64,000 nucleotides of DNA from Astropecten irregularis (taxonomy: Eukaryota; Echinodermata; Asteroidea; Paxillosida; Astropectinidae). The position numbers and the translations under genes were made by a program. The stretch is taken from the NCBI GenBank assembly GCA_963971285.1, contig OZ020256.1, positions 1,056,501 through 1,120,500 on the forward strand, written 5' to 3'. This document shows positions 21,774 to 32,400 of this stretch, one piece after another (within the stretch, counting starts at the first letter, position 1; each line of letters opens with the position of its first letter). The notes below the pieces were generated by a model. The model saw only the letters and a program-made list of their open reading frames with translations. It was not told the origin of the DNA and did no database searches.

Positions 21774-23107
21774 CTATATCATATTAACTTTAGATGTTCA
21801 GTAATCATTTAAAATACTGCAGATGACAGTTGTTAATCATTTCATTCAACCAATTGCATCTGCTAAATAATGTTATTGTTTTAGATTGGGTGCTCTAGCG
21901 GACGCATATTATTTGTGTACGTCAATAATGACAATATATACATAATCATTGAGAATATTACTAATGCTGCTAATAGTTTAAATATACCAATTCACATTAT
22001 ATGTACATCGATCGAAGAAATATATTCAAGCAATAGGATAAATTTACAAACTCTATCGTTTGACTGTCAGTGGGTCTGCATGTGTACAGCAATAAATGAC
22101 ACACAAAATTTACCCAGTGCACACAATGAGCAGACGTTTTGATACCAAATCGGGAAGTTGTTGCAACTTTATCAACATGATCTACAGCACTGACAACACT
22201 AAGTGATTTGCATATGACCTGTATGCTATTTACATATGACCTTTGTTCACACGCACAGGCATCAATTAATGTACCCGACTGATATGCACATTTCAATGGA
22301 TATGCCTCAAACGTAATGATATTCACAACTATGATGTCGCAACAGAAATTATAACCATGATTTCTTTGAATATTAAATTTGATTCTAGTTTTAATATAAT
22401 ATCCATATACAATTTTACGTTTTTACCTATTGGGGATAAGTCTAGATTACCACTTGGAAACAGCGTCAGAACCGAACCTTCAAAGTAGTAAAAAATAGAA
22501 ATTCTAACCATATCTGTAAACTAATAATATATATCATGTGACCTTTGTACAGGAATGAGCTTCCAAGATAATTAATTTATTCCTCAGGATCCTAACCTTT
22601 TCGCATGTTTCTGTTAAAAATCAAACTTTTAACAGTGTTTGGAACTACATATACCCATTAAATTGCAAATTGCGTGACTGCAGGGCTACACCACAAAGCT
22701 GCGTAGCACGAAATAATGCTTAGTCACGGTTGACAGTAAGCACAAATCCACCGAGGGCCAGTCACAAGCAATATACAAGGCAGGGTTGGTTGGTTAGCCA
22801 TGCTTACTCTTAAGCAGAAATTCTTCTGTGCTTAGCGTATTTCTGACCCAAACTCAACTAATGGCTAAGGAAATCAATGAGTCTTTTGAATGTTTTATTC
22901 CACACCCATGTCGATACCATAGGGCTGCTTAGAAGAAAAAATTATGCTAACAGCGCTTCTGTGATTTGTAAGCAAAATAACTTCTCAGTAGTACTAGGCA
23001 AAAGGACTATCCATGTCATAGTGGTTTGGTTGGTAATCTGTACTTTGCTAAGCAAAATCTTTATACTGATTACAAAATACATGCCCTTGGTAGCTCTATG
23101 ATTTGTC

Positions 23108-23113
23108 TTTATT
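23108..23113 (-). promoter_or_regulatory. candidate polyadenylation signal, ZDHHC gene
   Basis: Minus-strand AATAAA about 380 bp beyond the ZDHHC stop codon; a second candidate lies at 22894-22899. Confidence 0.4.
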
Positions 23114-23311
23114 TTCTTTTTCTTTTCAAATAAAAGTTTCTCCGCAGTCTCTCTCCCAATTGATCACTATCCTTCTGAAATGAGGTAGTTTAAAAACAAA
23201 TTAACAAAAACCCAACCAAAACAAAATTCTCAGGAATGTGATGGCTTTTCTTTTCTGAGCACAGCAGGAGTCTCTTTCTACCTCCATGTTGAAAATGACA
23301 ATTCAAGACTA

Positions 23312-23395
23312 GGACTTATAGAAGCTCAAGACCCCAGGCAAAGCCCGGGCCTGGCCCAGCTTTCCAGTGACTGGGACCAACCAGCATGAATGCTT
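23312..23395. repeat. fragment related to the MITE in NUP54 intron 5
   Basis: TTATAGAAGCTCAAG ... CCCGGGCCTGGCCCAGCTTT ... CCAACCAGCATGAATG matches the right end of the element at 37771-38064. Confidence 0.6.
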
Positions 23396-23495
23396 ATTTC
23401 CCTTAGCAGTATAATTACAACAATTTACGAGTTATATCATTTAAAAGCAAAAAAAGAATAAAGAAACGGTGGCAATTTTAAATTGGAAAATGTTG

Positions 23496-26400
23496 CTATC
23501 GTCTGGCGTCTCCCTCTAGGCCTAAATTCACCTGGGCACCTGTAGAGGAGAAAAAAACACAAAGCAAACCACAAATTACATTATGCTGCCACAAAATTCA
23601 AGAGGGTGATTACAATTTCTTTTCAGCAAAATATGAAAATGAGATAAAAATCAAGAAAACCAGAAATGTTCACGTACAAACTGACCTTCAGTGTGGTCCA
23701 TCTGTAGCGTGACCTGATCATGATTACTTGCACCCTCGTTGATACTTGGTGAGTCCATGGTAGAATAAGTGGTGCTGGTCTTTATACTCTCTCTAATATC
23801 TCCTTTCCCTGCCAACACAAAATATGAGAATATGCGCACATCACCAACTGGGTTGCTGCTTCCAAGTTTGTACATACACATTTTCCAGTTGGTGAAAATC
23901 TTGTCTTCTTGCAACTTTTATCTTGTACACGAGTATGGCACTCTCTAAACATGCCTAGCATTTGGTAGCCAAGAATCCATTCAAAATTAAATTTTTGTGG
24001 TTTTGTCAAGCATACCTGCCCCCTTGTTGTCCATTTCGTGTCCGCTGCCAATGTCACTTTCATCGCCGTCCAGTAACCGATCCGAGTCTTGATCTCTGGC
24101 CTGCACAGGGTAAGAGATCCCGTCGCCCTTGCTGTTTCCCACAAGAAATGACAAAAAACAACAACAGCATGATAGCTTGACCACTTAGACAATGTTTGTA
24201 ACATAAATCTAAACCACAAATGCAGGGCCTCTGTAAGCACGTCTGTATTTCCTGCTTCAAAACATGTAAGAGTCTGTGGACAGAGTGGAAAGGAATATGC
24301 CTACCAGTACCATCTGTACTTTGGAGTGCAACGGCTCCAACCCTTGCAGCTAATAGTGAAACATTTGTTAGCAACTGTGTGTCATTTGGTAGCAGCTGTG
24401 TGTCATTTCAGCAACTGTGTGTCATTTGGTAGCAGCTGTGTGTCATTTGGTAGCAACTGTACTTGTGTGTCATTTGGTAGCAACTGTGTGTCATTTGGTA
24501 GCAGCTTTGTGTCATTTGGTAGCAGCTGTGTGTCATTTGGTAGCAGCTGTGTGTCATTTGGTAGCAGCTGTGTGTCATTTGGTAGCAACTGTACTTGTGT
24601 GTCATTTGGTAGCAGCTGTGTGTCATTTGGTAGCAGCTGTGTGTCATTTGGTAGCAGCTGTGTGTCATTTGGTAGCAGCTGTGTGTCATTTGGTAGCAAG
24701 GACAGAGGGCTCTTCTGTCGGAAGCTCTTCTGTAAAGTCCCTCTCAGAAGCAATCTCCTCTGTCCCGTAAGCTCTCCCACCACCCACAGGAGAAGCTAAC
24801 CTACCTGGTGAAGATGGGCAGCAGCCAGTACCTCTTGTCCATTCCAAAGACCTCCTTGAAGTTATTACAGAAGCTTCCCCTGCTGAAACCCTCCTTATCT
24901 GGGCCGTGGCGGAAGACAGGAGCGCGGAAGGACTCTGAGGGAAGGTTCAAGACATGCAGCATGAATCTTGGTCATAACATGCGACAGTCTCTACCTAATC
25001 AAGTGGGTTATCATCAAGTTTTCTCTGACGGTCTTCCTCCCATCTTCTTGAAACCTGTAATTCCTATCTCTGCCTTCCCACTTTGGGTCCCCACTAGAAA
25101 TACACGTTCACGGAATAAGTCCAAAAAACTTGAGTTTGTCCTCCTAGCAAAAACCCACATAATTAGATAAAACTTTATTAAAATAACCAATGCATCTATT
25201 CAACAATTCCATTTAATTTACACTCAATAAAATTCCATGTTCCAGTACTAATTCAAATGAACATTTATTTACTTCATGGAATGTTCTAGAACGACTTGAC
25301 CAGCCTCTGTAATGGCAAGCATGGAGGGCCACAAATCTTTTGTGAATTCAGTCACTCACACGTGAGTGAAAGGTTGGTATGTGGTGGCCCCCTCTTATGG
25401 CCGCATTCAGAGGCCTGGTGGGAACAAAACTTACTTTAAATAATGCCTCTTTGAGCAGGGTGTCTTAGCAACAAATAAACTGACCACTTCAAGATTCAAG
25501 ATGTTGATTACTTTTTGAAAGTTTTAGGATAAAACCTGATTAAAAACCGTGGCAACTTCAGATGCGAATCAAGCAAGGATTAGCATGTGTGTTTGTTGGT
25601 AGCAGGTGTTAATTACTCCACATAGTACGCCATATGCAATGTGTACGATGTATCACAGGGAATAATGAATGATCGTTTGGACCACATGTGGTAATGTGCT
25701 GTATACATATTTTACCACTACCATAACCATGATGATAAAGCAAACAGTACCGGTAAGTATTTTGCATGCAGTGAAGCAGAATGTGTTATTGCGGCTTACA
25801 TGTACATGTAGTTAGGTCACAAGGCTTCACATCTGGACCCTAAAGGCATTTGATGGCTTGTGAATACTGAAGATGCATGTACCTCCCCTTTCGATATAAG
25901 TGATGTCATGTTTATGACAGGGCGCGGTGCAGGGTGTGGCAGGCAGGGCCTTAGTAGGTTAACATACTGGTGAGGCTTATTGTATCTGCTTACCTAGTGT
26001 GCTTCTATTGGTCAGTGTGAGATGAATATGCATGATCATCAGAATCAGCACACTCAGGCTGAACATGACGGCCGCAAAGAAGAGGAAAACGATTTGAAAC
26101 TTCCTGACGGCCTTGTCCCCCAAATCACCCTGAGGCACAGACACAGAGAGAGAGAGAGAGACAAACAAAGAGATGGGTGGAAGTGATCATAAGAAGCCAA
26201 TATGGTGAGATAATTAACCCCACTGTGTGCCATAATGATGACATGCTCCTGCACCTGTCAATGTCCGACTGGATCACCTGTTCATTAACCTTAAAATTGT
26301 CCTTAACCCTACCCAACCACCAACTTCCACTATTTCATGCTTAGCGGATCCTACTTGCCACCACATTTCAGTTTTTACTCGTGTGTGATTTCTTGCTACG

Positions 26401-29400
26401 GTAAGTATTATTCGGCTAGCACAGAAACCCTGTGCTTACCCTCTAAGCACAGAATGCGAATCATAAGCACAGAATTTTGCTGGTTAGCACCAACAAGAGT
26501 TTGAGCCCAATAGCCAAAACGACAATGCAGGAAATGAAACACCCCTCAAAGATGCAGGATAAATGGTATGAGAGCGTCAGTAGGGAAAATGGAATTAAAA
26601 TGCCTAAATGTAATGTTTAATGTAAGTTAATCATTATTATTATTGTTACAGGCCCAATATATGCACCATGCACCAAATTGCTATTGTTATTTGTACCATA
26701 ACAAGCAGCAACATCAGCAGCAACAAAAATAACTAGAGGTTGTGTCTGTTGAAAACAGAACACATGGCTTTTCCGCATAATAATATAAAATATTTCTCAA
26801 ATTAAATACACATCGCTTATTTTGTTTAATTAAGACATATTTATGTTTCAATTTAGAAAACTTAAGTATTAACCATTTACTTGCAGGGTTTATGGAGCCC
26901 CTGAATGAAGACATTGTCATTGCAAGGGACATACGTACGATGACATCATGATGCGAATATTAAACCAATTGCGAGTACAACATCATTAGCGAATACAAAA
27001 TAATTTTCTGTATTCGCAAATTAATGATATCGTCTTCGCAAATGATTTATTGAAGATGATATCATTTGAAAATATAAAATCAGTTGCGAATGCAAAATCA
27101 TTTGCGAATATGAAATCATTTTGTGAATACTGAACATCAGTCTTATAATGATTGCCACGTATAGAACAAGATTAGATGCCTTCGAAGTCCAGGGGAAAGG
27201 ATGTGACTTTAATTTGTTCATAAACGTCAAATTGCCAGTTGAAAAAAAGACAAAGTCTATGGATCATTGCCGTTTTTCCATAATTTGTTTTATACAGTAT
27301 AACTATTACCAAGTATTAAGTTGCACATGTATAAGCTTAACACGACCCATAAAATGATGTACAATACTCCGCAACCTACATCGATATTATTCCTATTAAG
27401 ATGGTGGTGCTGGTATTTAATATAAAAGACTTTCCGTCTTCCCAGATTTCAATAAAAGATGATGATAGGCGGTGTACAACATCATAAATTATACTGACAC
27501 CACCGCAGAATCTCGTTATAATCAAAAGAGGGCGCAATTCAAAACAGTGCGCTCCGAACACGGAATCGTGCATTAGTGCGCGTGCATATAATTATTTTCT
27601 TGTCAAAATCAACATTTATGCAGCTAGTGCTAACTTTACTATGATAAGAAAGTAAATGAAAAAACGGCACACATAATCCAGGCAATCAACCATCCCAGCG
27701 CACCTTGCATTTATGTTGTTTAAATCGTATGTTTTATTTAATGACCAATATTTTCACGTACTCAGAGCAACCCTACATCAATAGCATTTCGATTAAGATT
27801 TGGTGCTGGTATTTAATGATATATAAAAAGACTAACGTGAAAATGTGTATGGCGACATGTAAACGAGTCACGCACTCGGACATTACATGTGCATGTACAT
27901 GTACATGTACAATGTACATGTACATGTACATACACACATACATGTATGTCATACACAGTGAATTACGTATGTACGTACAGTGAGTGGGGAATTGAGCGTC
28001 GATATGTTTTAATATGTACATGACCATCTCAATGTAGAAATTGGTTTAACCCATTTTAGTTGCAGGGTTATAATAGAGCTCCTGTCATTCAGTTGGACAT
28101 ACGATGACATCATTATGATGACGTTGGAGAACCTGAGTGCTTTTGAGGATACATCATTATGCAAATGACACGAAATCATTTTGCGAATACAAAAACATAA
28201 GTGTAACATCATTAGCGAATACAACATCATTAGCCAATACAAAATCATTTGCGAATACAAATTCATTTGCAAATACAAAATCATTAGGGAATACAAAATC
28301 ATTTGCGAATACAAAATCATTAGCGAATACAAAATCATTTGCGAATACAAAATCATTTAATGCGACTACGTAATCATTTTGCGTGTTCATTTGTTGAAGA
28401 TGTTATCATTTAATTGCTTTTACGCAAAATGATTTTGTAGTTGTTATAATGCTGATCTTCTAAGACTTAATTGTTTGCGAATACGAATATGCGAATACAA
28501 AATCATTTACGAATACAAAATAATTTTGCGTAATCGCATATCGTCTACGACAAATGATTGCGGGAAGACGATATCTTTTGTGAATACGAAATCATTTGCG
28601 AATACAAATCATTTGGAGAACATGATTGCATGAAACATATTTGCTTCCATGATGAAATTCAGTCTTAAACTGATTGCCACGTATAGAAAGAGGCGCCTAC
28701 AAAGTCTAGGGCAAAGGACGTGACATTTACTTGTTTCATGTGTAAAACTGCACTGACTAAATTGCCACGTACAAAAAGACAAACTCGATGGATCATTTCA
28801 GTTTTTCCATCTAACTCTTCCCAAGTATTATAGTTCGATACTTAACACGACCAATCGATAGCATTTCGATTAAGATTTGGTGCTGGTATTTAATGATATA
28901 TAAAAGGACTTACGTGCAAACTACATGTATGGCAAGTTGTAAGTTTTTACGACGTTTTGTGTCACGCAATCGGACATGTGCATTGTATGTTATACACAGT
29001 GAATTGCGTACGTAGGCCTACTTGTACACTGTACATAGTGTATGGGAAATTGATCGAGCTTCATTTTGTACAACGGCCATGTTCACGTAATCTGTGTACA
29101 AAGTGAACGGGCTATAACATATTTTAAAACAATCACATAAAATCAAGTTTTGACGTCATGATGATGAAAAGTTTTGTATTGGGAGACTTCATTTAGACCA
29201 AGTTTGGTTAAGATCGGCTGTTTAAAAGTAACCAAAGTGCCGCGGACAAAAATCTGTGTACAAAGTCTATGGGCACATTTCTACGTACAATTCAATGGGC
29301 TAGCGTGAACAATATTTTTTAAAATCATAAAAAAAAAAAAAAAATGACGCTGGCTTAACATAAATTCATAATTACAATCCCGAACCTCCATTGTACCAAC

Positions 29401-32400
29401 CTACCAATTTTCAAGGTGATTGGCCGTTCCTGCTATACGTTATAAAAATCGCATTTTTTATGACGTCATGATGACGTCACCGATTTTTTGTCTATGCAGT
29501 GTTCATCTATGGTGTATGCTGAAGAATTATCAAAAAGAAATTCAAAGATATCTTGTTTCGTTTACAAGAAATCGTTAAAAGAACTTTAATGACCCAAAAT
29601 GTCAATAAATCATAAAAAATTAAGGAATGACGTCATGACGTCATTGCAATTTTTCGATATAACACTTCCGAACTTAGATACATACCAAGTTTCAACTCAA
29701 TCGGACTTAGGGTTCGTTCATAATTGATGTCTGAAGTTTGCCCCTTTAAGACACTGTCACGTGACACCTGATGACGTCATGATGACGTAAATTTTGCGCA
29801 TACAACTACCCTACAGGGACTTTGTTTTGACCAAGTTTGGTCAAAATCGGCACTTTAAAAGTAGCCAAAGTGCCACCTAGAAAAAACGACGACAAGAAGA
29901 AGAAGAAGAAGAAAGTAAAAAAAAAATCAGAACAAAAATAAAACCTTTTCCGTTGAACACGGAAAAGCCAAAAAACAAGCTTAATCAAAACAAGCATGCT
30001 TAAAAATCTGTGAATTATCTTTTTAGCCTGCAATGTCATTAATGTATGCTAAATGCGTAAGCCATCATCATAGGAAAAACAATATCCACGGTGTAAATCC
30101 CCAACAAAACAAAAAACAATTCTGAAATGAAAAATCTGAAGTGGTCAATTTAATGTTGAATTAAGACACCCTGCAAGAGGCGGAGCCATGTCATGACCAC
30201 GCCCCTTACCTAGAGTGGACCAGTTGTTGGCAACCAGGCGCACGTGCACGAGGAATAAGAAAAATACGCTCAGGCAGAAGACCAGGGAAACTATGAATAG
30301 AAACATGATGTTGAAGCTACCGACCACACGATCCAACATGTTCTATACGCATTGCCAATAAAAGAACAAAATAATATGCTCAGTCAATGACTGCCACAGA
30401 ACAAGATTCAATAAGAGAAAATAAAATTAGCAAAATGCAGAAACAAACTAGATGTCAATCTTATTAAAGGACATGTACATGTATAACATTGGTAAATAAG
30501 ACAGAGCAGTTGCAGACTGCTCATAATTTGATTTGTCATGGAATAAAAACAAAACCTGTGAAATTTTCAGCTCAATAGATCATTTTAAACAGTCGAAAAC
30601 TACGACAAAACGTTTCAATTGTTACATCAAATTATGTGTGAATATCTGTCCCATTTTTGATCTTTCCAAGATCAAAAATGTTTTGGTGTTTGGTTTTACT
30701 CTTTTCTAGATAGATACAGCATTTCAGGCAGAATAATGTTCACAGTATATTTTTACCATTACTGTCTTTATACCCTGTAAGTTAAACGTAAATCTGTGAA
30801 CTTTTATGTTTTGGTTTGTTACCAATGTTGTACATGCCCTTTAAGGAAGGAATTTATAGCTGAAAGGAAATAAGAACAAATCTCCTTTAAAATTTAATAC
30901 AAAATACATATCAAGCAAGCTGAAATACAAGTATGCTCAGGCATAAATTTCATATGAACATTTGGATGGCCGTAAACATCAAACTCTCTGACTGATAAAA
31001 TGGCCAAAAGAAAACCAATAGGCACGAAATGAACAGAAATATTGTTCTTACCTGCCAGAACTGAATGAAGAACGGCAGCACCGTGAGGGCGACAAAGAGA
31101 CAGTACAGTATCGTGTAGAACAAGAAGAGAACAAAGAACTTGTAGTTGCTGTAGCAGACGCAGTTGTTGACCCAGGGACAATGATGGTCCATCTTCAAAA
31201 TGCAGCTGGATCGGGAGAGGGAATGGACGGATTTCAGTTTCGATGGCTTTGGAACTACGAGGACAGAATGCTAATAAATTGACACAGCAATGCTTACTAT
31301 CACTGGGATCAGATTTATGACATGTCTAGATCCATTTTCTGGAATGAGCTTGGCAGTTGGGATTCTTTAACACTGCATTGAAGTTGGCGCTATAGGATTA
31401 CATTATTATTATTACAATCAAAAGTCAATTTAAATTTTGTTTAATTTATGTTGTGTTAATTTTTAATGTGTTAATTTACTAAGTGGTCAACTTCGTTACT
31501 TTAAGTAAAGGTTTTAGCATTCTTTCTCGATTGTGTCTAAATTAGAGCTGTGTGTAGATTCTCAACCTTTTGGATGCAGTTAGCTCATTATAAGATCTCA
31601 TTATTATCATTATTATAAGCAGTTGTCTAAATGTTCTTGCTGTCAATAATATCTTCAGGAATGTTACACATCAGCTACTGATGCATACTACAAACTCTAT
31701 TTAGTTGCTTTAATACATTTGTCCTCAGCGCACAGCTTCACAGTATGACCATTCCTGAACAAGTCTACCATCTGTGCCATATGGACGTGAATAAGATTAC
31801 AGTATGTTTATTATACAGGCTCCAATGATGCATGCCTTTATGCAATTTGGCACAAGGACACTAGCAGACAGCAGTCTCAATTATGAGTTCCATTAAATGA
31901 ATGACTCTTCTTTGAAACTGCATCTTGAGATAATCAATTATTTCATTGCTTCTGCACGATGATGAATAAACTAGCAAATAGAGTCCATCCCAATAAGGCG
32001 TGTTTCTATTAGAATGTGGATTATAGCCGACTGATAGCATTCCTCAGCATAATCAGCCGAGAGAGTAAACCTTCGCAGTTGACTGCTTCCAAGAACACTC
32101 ATGCATGGGCGATATTAATTCCATAGGAACTGGTAAACACCGGGCTTTGTAGTGGAGACATGACTGAAGATTTGTCATAAATAATCTGTATCCATGTGGG
32201 TGTGATTATAAACCCTGTAGACCAGCCTATGCATAATGTAGGCGTAGTGTAATGATGCATCTACCAGTGTCTACTGGCTAATAAAAACAGCCTTTTGCAC
32301 GGTTAAGTCACCCGAGTTGAAAGTCGCGGTAATATTTGCCCATTTTTCATTTAACCATCGGCTTGGTGAAGCCCCGGGAAAAAAAAGGCCAGTGCGGACA

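Larger units (their letters stand above)
18753..23495. other. 3' UTRs and intergenic DNA between convergent genes
   Basis: No coding gene seen. The first 1.5 kb is probably 3' UTR of the Scm3-like gene (AATAAA at 20284). The part above about 22.9 kb is probably 3' UTR of the ZDHHC gene (minus-strand AATAAA at 23108 and 22894). Between them is AT-rich DNA with homopolymers, a 117-bp inverted-repeat element (21657-21773) and fragments of dispersed repeats (19690-19740 and 23312-23395). Confidence 0.6.
26766..29969. mobile_element. possible 3.2-kb insertion between exons 7B and 7A
   Basis: The segment is bounded by inverted GGCTTTTCCG (26766-26775) and CGGAAAAGCC (29960-29969). Inside are two copies of a duplicated module, GCGAATAC minisatellites and sequence with repeated TGACGTCATGATGACGTCA and CCAAGTTTGGTCAAAATCGG motifs. 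No transposase-like coding sequence is visible. The 10-bp boundary repeats could be chance, so the extent is uncertain. Confidence 0.35.

Noticed and set aside
24403..24799. Repetitive proteins read from both strands (CVSFGSS and LLPNDTQ repeats)
   Set aside because: They are translations of a 21-bp minisatellite lying between two well-defined ZDHHC exons; open frames follow from the unit being a multiple of three.
28137..28390. Repeat proteins ([12 protein letters not shown] and NDFVFA frames)
   Set aside because: Translation of the 18-bp GCGAATACAAAATCATTT array; no start context or domain.
26985..28620. CRISPR-like array of direct repeats
   Set aside because: Repeats are contiguous without unique spacers and the genome is eukaryotic; it is a minisatellite.
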